Below the pieces are notes generated by a model that saw only the letters and a list, made by a program, of their open reading frames with translations, was not told the origin of the DNA and did not search any database. Shown here piece after piece: positions 9,462 through 19,172 of a stretch of DNA of 64,000 nucleotides (its first letter is position 1; each line of letters begins with the position of its first letter). Made by a program: the position numbers and the translations under genes. The stretch lies in the IMG/VR virus record IMGVR_UViG_3300017917_002953, positions 1 through 64,000 of that record, one strand, 5' to 3'. This stretch comes from a virus.

Positions 9462-12400
9462 ATGGCTTGTAAGTATTATAATGTAACGATAAGTGCACTT
9501 GATTTAGCGGACGCAACCGGAAACTCTAATCCATCATTAAATGGAGTTGTTTTTGTTAGTTATACCGATTGTTTTGGTTCGCCAATTGAGACAAGTTATG
9601 CGAGTGCGGGTACATATGTTGATGATATATGTGCAGATAATACTGATTTTGTTGGTGTTTTCTATTGGAAAGATAATAGTCAATTTCTATCAATTAATAG
9701 TAGTGCTACAGAGCAAGGTGATTGTTCGGTAGGGACACCAACGCCTACACCAACACCTACTACAACACCTGTTTATATCTGTGAATATTATGACACATAT
9801 GTGTATGAATCAGACTTATTATTAGCCACTGGTAATACTGACCCTTCATTAAATAATGTTGTAGTTTATCAATATGCGGGATGTGACGGAAATCCTGCGG
9901 TTTACAAACAGGGGGTGTCAGGAAATACTTCCAACGCTTTATGTGTTTCTAGTGAAGGTGGGGGATTTATTTTCATATGGGTTTATACCGATGATGTTCA
10001 AAATTTTGCAACTAGTTACGCGACTAATACTACAAATTTATGTTTTGTCCCAACACCAACGCCAACACCAACAAATACTCAAACACCAACAAATACTCAA
10101 ACACCAACAAATACTCAAACACCGACTAATACTCCAACACAAACTCCACCCGCATGTTATTATATTGGAAAGTTTTTATATAGTTCGGTTGATTGTAATG
10201 GTGCTTGTACAAGTATTGAACAAGTTGATTTATATTCAAATACTGAGCCGATAGTACCAGGGTCAATATTATATTCAGGGACTTGTGTGACCACTGTAAA
10301 CGATGGTTATTATTCGTTGGCGTCTACTGCAGGGCCAAGTAATTTAGGATGTTATACAGTTAATGGTGGTAGTGGTGTTATTAGTTCATATTCTATCTGT
10401 GTAACACCAACACCAACACCAACACCAACAACTACACCGACACCAACTAATACTCAAACACCTACTCAAACTGCAACTAAAACTCAAACACCTACTCAAA
10501 CACCTACACCAACAAACACTCCAACAGGAGGGTATATTGTTGAGTTTCAAAGTTGTGTGAATTCACTTAATAAATTTAGATTTATTGGATTACCATCGAC
10601 ATTTTCTATCGGTGAAACTTATTTAATTGATAATAGTAGTGAGTATGAAGGTTGCGCTACTGTTGTTACATATACAGGGTCAGGGCCAATTTATAATGGT
10701 TCGGGGGTAAGTTTTACACAAATGAGTTTTGGTTGTGGAGACCCAACATGTCCGACAACAAATAATATTCCGGCCGTACTTACAAAATGTTCTGACGGGA
10801 CAATATTATATGCCAATGTTGAAGAAGGAACTGCGTTTGTTGGGGCGGCTTATTTGTATAATGGTGAATGTTATGAGTTCATCGAATTCTCAGGACCGGG
10901 AGGACCTAATTTAGGGGAACCTGATTACAAAAGTTGTTTATATTGTATTCCAACTCAGACGCCAACACCAACACCTCAACCAACACCTACAATAACACCA
11001 ACACCATCAACAACACCGATTGCGTGTTCAAACAGTGTTTATTGTTTTAGAACTACATTATCATCTTTATCAGGTTATAGTGGAAATTATACATCTGCTG
11101 GTTCATATAATTCAAAACCTTATTATTCGGGAGATTCGGTGAGTACTTCCTTTATTTATTATACCGGAAATTATTGGTGTTTAAGTGGAAGTTTAGGTGG
11201 GTCTTGTTTATTACAGGGGGCAGAACCTTGTTATTCAAATTGTCCTGATATTTCTGCTAATGATTTTTCGGTTGGACCATGTCCTTCACCGACACCATTG
11301 CCAATTGATTGTTCGACTTTTGATTTTAGTGCTTATTTTGATTGTGATTTTGAGCCGACGCCAACTCCAATCCCGGTTATTGATTGTGATGATGTTGATT
11401 TTACTATTGATAGTATTGGTGTGACTCCAACACCTTCACCAACACCTACAAGTGCATGTAATTTAACTTCGGTTTCGTTTAGTTTAAGTTCGTATACGCC
11501 ATCAACACCAAGTGTTACGGTTACACCATCAGTTACTGTAAGTAATACAGTTCCTGCCGGTGGATTGGTTACATTCAATATGATGGAAGATACATTTAAG
11601 TGTGTGTTAGTAAAAGTATTGAAACTTTGTTCTGATGGTAGTGAAATATATGTGACAGATGGATTGGTGTATAATAATTTACCTTTAACGACCGGAACAA
11701 CATTCTTGGCTTTAATCAATAATGTTCAAACATGTGTAACTTATGATAGAGATGATTTCAATTTCTCATCTAATGTAAATGTTGATTCAATTATAAATGT
11801 ATACGGTAATTGTGGTGCTTGTAATGTATTACCTACACCAACTCAAACACCAACAACGACTCAAACTCCTACACCTACAAATACATCAACACCTACACAA
11901 ACATCAAGTCAAACACCTACTCAAACTATGACACCAACACCAACAAGAACCCCTAATGGAACTCCACCTGAGACTCCAACACCAACACCAACAAATACAC
12001 CAACAAATACAAATACGCCTACAAATACAAGAACTCAAACACCAACACCAACACCAACGTCAAAATATGTTTATGTTTATGAGAGTTGTTCACCTATTAA
12101 AGGTTCTTTGTTTGATTTTACATCACTTAAAACTCAAATTGGACAATCAGTACCACATCCAAATGTTAATATTGGAGAAATTTTCGCAGACCAAAATGGT
12201 GTTTGTTGGACTTTCTTAGGTCAGTTTGATGCTAATTATTCACCGACACCTCCAAATAGTGTGATTTACACAACATCGGATACGGATTATTTCACAATAC
12301 CGACATTAACGACCTTTATAACTTGTGAAAGATGTGAAAATATTGCGACAATATATAGTTTTGGGGGTTCAAAAGATGGATTTGTAAAACCGGATGCCGC

Positions 12401-12644
12401 TTGTGTTGATGTAAATTTAAATGGTTCAACGATTTCATATTATTCTTACACTCAAAGTTTAGAGGTGGGAAGTGTAATTTATGTAAATACAGGTGATTTT
12501 TTTAATCCGGTTTATGAACCTTTGGCTGGTGGTAATTTATATTATGCGATTGGGGATTCAATTCTTAATTTTTATTCTTCATATCAAATAAATAATTTAG
12601 GGGTAATAATTTCAATTGGAAATTTAAGTTGTATTTTAATTTAA
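9462..12644 (+). CDS. Large modular virion surface protein with mucin-like Pro/Thr linkers
   Basis: 1,060 residues. Alternates Cys-containing beta-rich modules of roughly 80-120 residues with linkers of the type 'TPTPTPTNTQTPT'. The first two modules (about 3-90 and 104-195) are clear duplicates sharing 'DL..ATGN.(N/D)PSLN.VV'. Further modules have paired Cys suggestive of disulfides, consistent with an extracellular virion role. The linkers are as Thr/Pro-rich as eukaryotic mucins and are candidate O-glycosylation regions. No catalytic motif seen. TATTTATA sits 16 nt upstream. Likely co-transcribed with the next genes (10-nt gap, then stop/start overlap). Exact structural position unknown. 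Confidence 0.85.
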   Translation: MACKYYNVTISALDLADATGNSNPSLNGVVFVSYTDCFGSPIETSYASAGTYVDDICADNTDFVGVFYWKDNSQFLSINSSATEQGDCSVGTPTPTPTPTTTPVYICEYYDTYVYESDLLLATGNTDPSLNNVVVYQYAGCDGNPAVYKQGVSGNTSNALCVSSEGGGFIFIWVYTDDVQNFATSYATNTTNLCFVPTPTPTPTNTQTPTNTQTPTNTQTPTNTPTQTPPACYYIGKFLYSSVDCNGACTSIEQVDLYSNTEPIVPGSILYSGTCVTTVNDGYYSLASTAGPSNLGCYTVNGGSGVISSYSICVTPTPTPTPTTTPTPTNTQTPTQTATKTQTPTQTPTPTNTPTGGYIVEFQSCVNSLNKFRFIGLPSTFSIGETYLIDNSSEYEGCATVVTYTGSGPIYNGSGVSFTQMSFGCGDPTCPTTNNIPAVLTKCSDGTILYANVEEGTAFVGAAYLYNGECYEFIEFSGPGGPNLGEPDYKSCLYCIPTQTPTPTPQPTPTITPTPSTTPIACSNSVYCFRTTLSSLSGYSGNYTSAGSYNSKPYYSGDSVSTSFIYYTGNYWCLSGSLGGSCLLQGAEPCYSNCPDISANDFSVGPCPSPTPLPIDCSTFDFSAYFDCDFEPTPTPIPVIDCDDVDFTIDSIGVTPTPSPTPTSACNLTSVSFSLSSYTPSTPSVTVTPSVTVSNTVPAGGLVTFNMMEDTFKCVLVKVLKLCSDGSEIYVTDGLVYNNLPLTTGTTFLALINNVQTCVTYDRDDFNFSSNVNVDSIINVYGNCGACNVLPTPTQTPTTTQTPTPTNTSTPTQTSSQTPTQTMTPTPTRTPNGTPPETPTPTPTNTPTNTNTPTNTRTQTPTPTPTSKYVYVYESCSPIKGSLFDFTSLKTQIGQSVPHPNVNIGEIFADQNGVCWTFLGQFDANYSPTPPNSVIYTTSDTDYFTIPTLTTFITCERCENIATIYSFGGSKDGFVKPDAACVDVNLNGSTISYYSYTQSLEVGSVIYVNTGDFFNPVYEPLAGGNLYYAIGDSILNFYSSYQINNLGVIISIGNLSCILI
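10065..10136 (+). repeat. 18-bp tandem repeat in Pro/Thr linker
   Basis: Three perfect copies (10065-10082, 10083-10100, 10101-10118) and one degenerate copy encode TPTNTQ. Perfect copies suggest recent slippage and linker-length variation. Confidence 0.85.
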
Positions 12645-12654
12645 AGAAAAAGAA

Positions 12655-12870
12655 ATGGCAATACAAGTAACAATAGATACAATCGCAGGACTACCACCAT
12701 TCGACATTTATATATGTCAATCAAATGGTACGGGTTGTTTTTATATCTCAACTATAGAATCAACACCATATGTGTTTGATATACCCGAACCATATGATAA
12801 TGCAACAACTTATCAATTAAAAGTAATTGATGGAAATAACTGTACAATAACCGGAATAGAAAGTATATAA
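12655..12870 (+). CDS. Small single-module surface protein
   Basis: 71 residues consisting of one copy of the small beta module: 'AGLPPFDIYIC', Cys, 'YVFDIPEPYD', 'LKVIDGNNC'. It aligns with the first 70 residues of the next protein and with the start of the 8,637 protein. Its TAA overlaps the next ATG (TAATG), so the two are translationally coupled. Presumably a minor virion component or an oligomerisation partner of the larger paralogue. Confidence 0.75.
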   Translation: MAIQVTIDTIAGLPPFDIYICQSNGTGCFYISTIESTPYVFDIPEPYDNATTYQLKVIDGNNCTITGIESI

Positions 12871-14426
12871 TGAGTCAAGAAGTAACAATATTATCAGTAA
12901 CTGCAAACACACCTGTGGATGTGTATTATTGTGATTCGTTTAGTGCGAATTGTGTTTTTGTGGATTCAGTAACCGTGTTTCCTTTTACTTTTGACGTTCC
13001 ACCTCCATATGACCAAACAAATATTGTAATTAAAATAATCGATAATGAAGATTGTGTTGATGGTGAAGTAATTCCAATCAGTCCAACACCGACAAGTAGT
13101 GTTACACCGACTATGACGCCAACATCAACTCAAACGCCAACTAATACTCAAACACCAACACAAACCCAAACTCAAACTTCGACACAGACGGGTACGCCAA
13201 CTCAAACACCAACAAATACTGTAACTCCAAGTCAAACACCGGTTGCGGCAATTCATTATGTTGGGCAAAATCCTTTTACAACTTCAGGTGAAGTCTGTAA
13301 TGATATTGTTACAATTTTACCATATTATACTTATTTAAGTGAATCAAACAATGTTCCAGTAATTGGTGTTACGGTTTATCAAACAATTCTTAATGGGGTT
13401 CTTTATAACCCATTCAGCGGAGGTGAAAAATATTATAAAATGACATTTGGTGAATATTATTATGCGGTACAAATTAACGATGATGGTGAGATAATGTCTT
13501 TTAATATCTGTTCGCAGTTAATTACACCAACACCAACGCCAACTATGACATCTACTCAAACTCCTACTAATACATCAACAAATACTAATACACCAACAAA
13601 TACACCAACAAATACCTCAACACCTACCAATACTCCAACAAATACTTCAACACCTACCAATACTCCAACAAACACGACAACTCCAACACAAACAAAAACA
13701 CCGGGATTTACACCAACTAATACTCCAACAAATACCTCAACACCTACTCCAACACCAACTAGTTTACCTTTGGCAATATCTCAATATGGTTATCTTTATA
13801 ATGAAAATTTTGCTCATGTAAGTAATTTTGCACCAACAGGGTGGAGAATACCCGAATACCACAGTAGTGCCGGAACACTTAGTGATTTGTTTATATTGAT
13901 AAATTATATTAGCTCTAATGGAGGAAAATTAAAAAGTATGAGAACCGCTCCTATGGCTCAACCGAGGTGGGAAGTTCCTAATACTGGTGCGGTTGACATT
14001 TATGGATTTTCGGCTTTAGGTGCGGGATTTAGACAACAAAATGGTAATTTTTGGCCTCTTGGGTACGAATTTAGATTATTAGGTGGTGGATATGATTATA
14101 CTGGATTAATCCCTGTTTTTAGTACTCTTCGATTGAGTACTAATAGTTCGAGTGCAACAATTGCAGCAGGTACTAGTATGCAGAATTATGGTCAATCCGT
14201 TCGATTTATTAAAGAAGACCCAAACGATTGGTCTCCGGGTGATACTGTAACGGATTACGAAGGTAATGTTTATAATACTGTCCAAGTTGGGACTCAAGTT
14301 TGGACAGTTGAAAATTGGAGGTCTCTTAAATATTTTGATGGGTCAGATATACCATTAGTTCAAGATAGTTCGGCATGGATTGCATTAACAATACCGGCAG
14401 CTTGTTATAATACGCTGAATTATTAA
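12870..14426 (+). CDS. Modular virion protein with Pro/Thr linkers and C-terminal FISUMP-like domain
   Basis: 518 residues. 1-70: small beta module paralogous to the preceding protein. Then a PT linker, a second module (about 125-215), a long 'TPTNTPTNTS' linker, and from about 308 to the end a domain resembling Fib_succ_major/FISUMP of Bacteroidetes surface proteins: 'YGYLYNENF', 'GWRIPEY', 'GFSALGAGFR', then 'GNVYNTVQVGTQVW'. In the usual FISUMP the 'GNVYKTVKIGTQ' segment comes first; here it is last. Binding or adhesin role inferred from that family. Confidence 0.8.
   Translation: MSQEVTILSVTANTPVDVYYCDSFSANCVFVDSVTVFPFTFDVPPPYDQTNIVIKIIDNEDCVDGEVIPISPTPTSSVTPTMTPTSTQTPTNTQTPTQTQTQTSTQTGTPTQTPTNTVTPSQTPVAAIHYVGQNPFTTSGEVCNDIVTILPYYTYLSESNNVPVIGVTVYQTILNGVLYNPFSGGEKYYKMTFGEYYYAVQINDDGEIMSFNICSQLITPTPTPTMTSTQTPTNTSTNTNTPTNTPTNTSTPTNTPTNTSTPTNTPTNTTTPTQTKTPGFTPTNTPTNTSTPTPTPTSLPLAISQYGYLYNENFAHVSNFAPTGWRIPEYHSSAGTLSDLFILINYISSNGGKLKSMRTAPMAQPRWEVPNTGAVDIYGFSALGAGFRQQNGNFWPLGYEFRLLGGGYDYTGLIPVFSTLRLSTNSSSATIAAGTSMQNYGQSVRFIKEDPNDWSPGDTVTDYEGNVYNTVQVGTQVWTVENWRSLKYFDGSDIPLVQDSSAWIALTIPAACYNTLNY
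13591..13740 (+). repeat. 30-bp repeats in Pro/Thr linker
   Basis: Near-identical 30-bp units encoding TPTNTPTNTS-type decapeptides at 13591-13620, 13621-13650, 13651-13680 and 13711-13740. Confidence 0.8.
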
Positions 14427-14464
14427 ATAAAATAAATAAAAATATAATTATAGAATAAAGAAGA

Positions 14465-16909
14465 ATGCAAGGTATAATTTGTGGTTTAGGTTTAATTAAA
14501 CAAAATAGTGAATATAATTACACGGATTGTTGTGGTAATTTCATATCAGGTTTAAATAATACCGGTGGTGATTTGGAGGTAAATTTTAATTATACTTTAC
14601 CAAGAGGTGGTGTGGGTAAATTAAATGTACCTGTTAGTGTAACATGTGCTTCACCAACCCCAACCCCAACACAAACAGTTACACCAACAAACACTGTTAC
14701 ACCTTCTGTAACTCCAACAAGTACTCAAACTCCTACACCAAGTATTACACCATCAATTACTCCATCAAATAGTCCGGTTACAAGGTTAAAGAATAGTTGT
14801 GATGTTGTGACTTTATTTAATATGGGTATTTCGTGCAATGTTATTCAAAACCCGTCAAGTCCAACTTCATTGGATGGTATAATATCAGTTAATGTTACAG
14901 GTGGTACTGCACCATATTCATATTTTTGGGCCGGAGGGCAAAGAACTCAAACATTATTTGGAGTACCACAAGGAACTTATGAAGTAGTGGTGACAGACTA
15001 TTCATGGCCTGATGGAGGTCCTGACTTTACAGCCTCAACGATATGTTCGTTAGTTGGACCAACTCCAACAACAACACCAACAATGACACCAACACCAAGT
15101 AATACACCACCAATACAATGTGTTGATTTGTGTGTTACTATGACAAGTGAAAGAGGTGTAATTCAATTTGGACCTGCACAATTTGTATGTAATGGTTTAT
15201 TTAACGGTCAATTTAGTTGGTTTGCAGAATCTAACGGAAAACCTTTTTATATTCTATACAATTTGGATAGATATCAAATCTATAACGATAGTGAGGGTAA
15301 TGTTCCATATTTCTTTGAAAATAGTGTTGTTGCAACAGATGTATACGCGGCAATACCATTAACAGGTTGGCAATACTATGGAGGTTTTGCTTCAGGTAAT
15401 ATAACAGTATCTACAGAACCTTGTCCGGAATACCCTCCATTATCACTAAATCTATTCTCAAATAACAATAGTTGTCGAGGAATGGTTAATTGTGATGGCT
15501 CAATTACAGCAAATGTACAGGGTGGTGTTGCGCCTTACTATTATTCAATTAATGATGGTGTGACAACACAAACAAGTCCAACATTTAATAATTTATGTCC
15601 TGCTAATTATATTGTAACTGTTTATGATTCGGTAGGTAATGTACAATCAAGTAGTGTTGAAATTAGTTTTGAATCTAATCCAGTGACATATCAATTATCT
15701 GTTGTTGATTATGGAACTCCGGTGGTTGGAGGAATACCAAATGTTTCGAATAATTTAACTAAAAACTATAAAATTCAATCTAACCCACTAATACCTGTTG
15801 GTACTAGTGTGACTTTTAATTTAACATTCTCGAATACTAAGACATATGATGGACCTGGTAATGGTACAATAAACAATACCTTTATTGTATACAAAAATAA
15901 TGTACAACAAACTGTTAACTTAGTTTCTAATACACCTGTGGTAATAAACAGACCAAATTGTTCACCAAGTCAACAAACAGGAGTAACCCAAACTAATACA
16001 ATAACATTAACAATGAGTTCGGGTGATGATATTTTATTGATTGATGCATCTGATTTAACCTTAACAAACCCTCAAGGAAGTGCTCAAACAAATTGTACTA
16101 CAAAACTTACTCAATCAGTGACTTCAAATATTACACAAGTTTCAGTTTCGGGTAATGAATGTTCAACTGCTGTTGGAGGTTCAAGAACTGTTTTAGAAAA
16201 TTCAATTACTTATGTTCCAACAGTAACACCACCTGATTTACCTTGTTTTGGTTATTTATATAATTTTTATGCAATTACAGGTTCAACTACACAATCATTA
16301 ACAAGTAGTGATAGTTGGTCTGTACCAACTCAAACTGATTTCCAAACTTTAATTAATTCAGTTTCTAACAATTCAAGTGCGTTAAGATTAGTTAATACAA
16401 CTACTTATTGGAGGGCGAATAATACAAATGCGACAAATACATCGGGATTCAGTGCTAAAGGAAGTGGGTTTAGAGATACTTTGACCAACGTAGGGTTTAC
16501 TAATTTAAGAGATGATGTGAATTATCATTCTAAAACACCTTGGAGTGGTGGTCAAAATCTAAGTGTATCGTTATTTCTTTCTAGTGGTCAAATAACACCT
16601 CTTCTTAGTACGTTAAGTGCGAATATTAGAACTGCTGGTAATTCGGTAAGATTGGTTAAAAATACAACACAATTATTACCGGGTCAAACAGGTACATACG
16701 TTGGTAATGACGGAAAAACATATAATACAATATGTATAGGTACTCAAGAATGGATGTCAGAAGATTTACGAGAAACTCAATATAGAAATTCAACGGCAAT
16801 ACCGAATGTAACCTCTCAATCAACTTGGTCAGGGTTAACCACAGGAGCTTATTGTATTTACAATAATGACCCAACTAATGTTGGAGGATGTACTGAAAAT
16901 TTACCATAA
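14465..16909 (+). CDS. Modular adhesin-like virion protein: SprB-like repeats and C-terminal FISUMP-like domain
   Basis: 814 residues. A short N-terminal module and PT linker are followed by a SprB-type repeat ('GTAPYSYFWAGG', 'GTYEVVVTD'; about 125-185), another linker and module, a second SprB-like repeat ('GGVAPYYYSINDG', 'NYIVTVYDS'; about 350-400), a beta-rich region, and from about 595 a FISUMP-like domain ('GYLYNFYAI', 'GFSAKGSGFR', 'NSVRLVK', then 'GKTYNTICIGTQEWMSEDL' and 'LTTGAYCIYNND'). SprB repeats are known from Flavobacterium gliding adhesins, a strong host-group marker. As in the previous protein, the 'IGTQEWM' segment lies after the rest of the domain. Likely a receptor-binding or surface-attachment component. 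Confidence 0.82.
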   Translation: MQGIICGLGLIKQNSEYNYTDCCGNFISGLNNTGGDLEVNFNYTLPRGGVGKLNVPVSVTCASPTPTPTQTVTPTNTVTPSVTPTSTQTPTPSITPSITPSNSPVTRLKNSCDVVTLFNMGISCNVIQNPSSPTSLDGIISVNVTGGTAPYSYFWAGGQRTQTLFGVPQGTYEVVVTDYSWPDGGPDFTASTICSLVGPTPTTTPTMTPTPSNTPPIQCVDLCVTMTSERGVIQFGPAQFVCNGLFNGQFSWFAESNGKPFYILYNLDRYQIYNDSEGNVPYFFENSVVATDVYAAIPLTGWQYYGGFASGNITVSTEPCPEYPPLSLNLFSNNNSCRGMVNCDGSITANVQGGVAPYYYSINDGVTTQTSPTFNNLCPANYIVTVYDSVGNVQSSSVEISFESNPVTYQLSVVDYGTPVVGGIPNVSNNLTKNYKIQSNPLIPVGTSVTFNLTFSNTKTYDGPGNGTINNTFIVYKNNVQQTVNLVSNTPVVINRPNCSPSQQTGVTQTNTITLTMSSGDDILLIDASDLTLTNPQGSAQTNCTTKLTQSVTSNITQVSVSGNECSTAVGGSRTVLENSITYVPTVTPPDLPCFGYLYNFYAITGSTTQSLTSSDSWSVPTQTDFQTLINSVSNNSSALRLVNTTTYWRANNTNATNTSGFSAKGSGFRDTLTNVGFTNLRDDVNYHSKTPWSGGQNLSVSLFLSSGQITPLLSTLSANIRTAGNSVRLVKNTTQLLPGQTGTYVGNDGKTYNTICIGTQEWMSEDLRETQYRNSTAIPNVTSQSTWSGLTTGAYCIYNNDPTNVGGCTENLP

Positions 16910-16929
16910 TTAAAATAAAAAGAAGAAAC

Positions 16930-16937
16930 TATTTATA
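16930..16937 (+). promoter_or_regulatory. TATTTATA upstream motif
   Basis: Ends 4 nt before the ATG at 16,942. Confidence 0.3.
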
Positions 16938-16941
16938 ACAA

Positions 16942-19170
16942 ATGGCTTATATAATTAAAAATACTGCGGGACTAATTAACACAAGATTAACTGATGTGGG
17001 TAGAAGATACTTATCTCAGGGTAATTTTAATATTGCTTATTTTCAAATAGGGGATAGTGAGGTTAGTTATACTGCGGTTCCGAGTTACAACCAAACTAAT
17101 AACAACATTTTGATGCCAGCATTTAATGCTCAAAATGATACAGGTTCTCCACAATCTAACAAACAAAATATCAAATATCCTTATTATGTTGATGGTGGTA
17201 GAGGAAATACTTATGGTATTCCTTATATGGCAAGCGATTTTCAATCAGTTTATAATTCGGCAGGTGTAAAAGGGTTTTTTGTTACAGGTGGTACACAAGG
17301 TAATTGGGATGTTCAAACAAGTTCGGCATATACCATAACATCAAATTATCAAGTTGATATGCTAACATTGGTCGGTCAAAATCAAATTGATATTGAATTG
17401 GACCCATTGATTTGTTCTCCAACAACAGGGACACCTTCAGTTAATGATTTTGTTACTATTATTTATGATGGTAATGGTGGATGTAGTGATGTTGGTACAT
17501 ATTCTATTTTAACTTATAAGATACAAGATTTAAGCCCGTCAACCGGTACAACAGGTACAACGACTTGGACTTTAACTTTAGACCGAAATGTCCCTGATTA
17601 TACAGGGAAAGTATTAGGTGCTGAAAAAGGTAGAGTTTTAATCTACCCTTCAGGTATGACCGCCTTATATGATACAATAACTCCGGCACCATATTGGGAT
17701 ATTGATACTATTAATTTTGAATCTCCTTGTGATATTTCAAAAAGAGAAAATACGGTTGTATGGAATATGAACATTCCATGGACTGAAAACCCTGCTGGGT
17801 TATATCCAAATCAATATGAAGGATATAATAATTATGGTTCAGTTAGTTATATTGGTACGAAAGAATATTTGGGTTATAATGAACCATCAGGTCAAACCGA
17901 TAATAGTAAAGTTTATTATTATAATTCATACGATGAAGAGATTGTACTTAAACCTCAAGACCAAAAAGCAATCGCGATTATTCATTATACCAATCAAGAT
18001 ATTGATAATGTTTATGGTGAAAAATTTGCGACAGTTCCTTATGACCCACAAAACCCTACAGATAATACAGGATTAGCCCGTCATTTCAAACTTACGATTC
18101 CAACATTAATGTGGCATAAATCATCGGGTTCAAGTATTGGGGAAACTTTTTGGATTGACCCTCCTGGATATGATTTATGTAAACCATATTACATTAAATC
18201 ACTTAAGAATTACGACATGAATGACCCGGGTATTAGATACTTCCATTTATGGGATACTAATCCTGATGCTAATGGAAATTTAAATAGAATTGGTAAAGTT
18301 TTCCCTGACCAAGAAATCATTGTAATTGATGATGAGGAAGTGGTTGCTGCGATGTCTTATAAGGCGAATAGAAACTGGACTTTACCAGCACCTAAATTAT
18401 CGTTATTGTCACCAAATGTTTGTAGTCCAAACACATCTGCATCAACAGGTATTTTTACGACACCAACACAAAGTATGTGGATTACATATCGTTTTGATTC
18501 AACAGGATTTACGGATTCATTACATTGTAATTATTATTCATTGATTAGTGCTAGTTCAGGTGTTACACAAACAAATAGTGAGAATATTGCCGTTAAATTT
18601 GGTCCTGAATTTAAATTCTTAAATCAACCATTAAATACTTATACAAGTGCTGATTTAAGTGGGTATTCTGCAAACTCTATGAAATTATTGGTTCAAATGG
18701 TTGAAGGGACTAATAGACCAATATCTACCGCTTGGAGAGAAATTGATGTAACATCTCAAATAAGTGGAAGCTCAATTAACGGATATATTACAATGAGTGG
18801 TATTACGGGAACTACTTTCCAAATTGACCAAGAAACTTATGATAATGCGACATCATATAATTTGGCGAATTACATTACATTACCTGAAAACGGACAGACG
18901 GATTATTTGAATTTTGGTGATGAATATTATTTCTATGGAAATCTTGAAACAGATATTACGGCAACAATTTATGAAATGAAATATCTTGTGAATTTGGGAC
19001 GAAACCAATTTACAAATACCTCAAATCCGACTTGGATGTCAGGAACAACTTCATATGTTACTGAAATTGGCCTTTACAATCAAAATAAAGACCTTATGGT
19101 TATATCTAAACTACAATCACCTGAATTAAGACAAGGTATTCAACAATTTGTAGTTAAATTAGATTTTTAA
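16942..19170 (+). CDS. Virion structural protein, probable baseplate/tail component
   Basis: 742 residues. The N-terminus ('NTRLTDVGRRYLSQGNF', 'YFQIGDSEVSY') matches a pattern common at the start of tail or baseplate-associated phage proteins that attach a collar or fibre; the remainder is beta-rich without enzyme motifs. No PT linkers and few Cys, unlike its upstream neighbours. Position at the end of the surface-protein run and before replication genes fits a baseplate or fibre-attachment protein. Family assignment is by motif resemblance only. Confidence 0.65.
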   Translation: MAYIIKNTAGLINTRLTDVGRRYLSQGNFNIAYFQIGDSEVSYTAVPSYNQTNNNILMPAFNAQNDTGSPQSNKQNIKYPYYVDGGRGNTYGIPYMASDFQSVYNSAGVKGFFVTGGTQGNWDVQTSSAYTITSNYQVDMLTLVGQNQIDIELDPLICSPTTGTPSVNDFVTIIYDGNGGCSDVGTYSILTYKIQDLSPSTGTTGTTTWTLTLDRNVPDYTGKVLGAEKGRVLIYPSGMTALYDTITPAPYWDIDTINFESPCDISKRENTVVWNMNIPWTENPAGLYPNQYEGYNNYGSVSYIGTKEYLGYNEPSGQTDNSKVYYYNSYDEEIVLKPQDQKAIAIIHYTNQDIDNVYGEKFATVPYDPQNPTDNTGLARHFKLTIPTLMWHKSSGSSIGETFWIDPPGYDLCKPYYIKSLKNYDMNDPGIRYFHLWDTNPDANGNLNRIGKVFPDQEIIVIDDEEVVAAMSYKANRNWTLPAPKLSLLSPNVCSPNTSASTGIFTTPTQSMWITYRFDSTGFTDSLHCNYYSLISASSGVTQTNSENIAVKFGPEFKFLNQPLNTYTSADLSGYSANSMKLLVQMVEGTNRPISTAWREIDVTSQISGSSINGYITMSGITGTTFQIDQETYDNATSYNLANYITLPENGQTDYLNFGDEYYFYGNLETDITATIYEMKYLVNLGRNQFTNTSNPTWMSGTTSYVTEIGLYNQNKDLMVISKLQSPELRQGIQQFVVKLDF

Positions 19171-19172
19171 AT

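Noticed and set aside
12870-16909. Diversity-generating retroelement acting on the C-terminal lectin-like domains
   Set aside because: No reverse transcriptase, template repeat or Avd gene is visible in the window.
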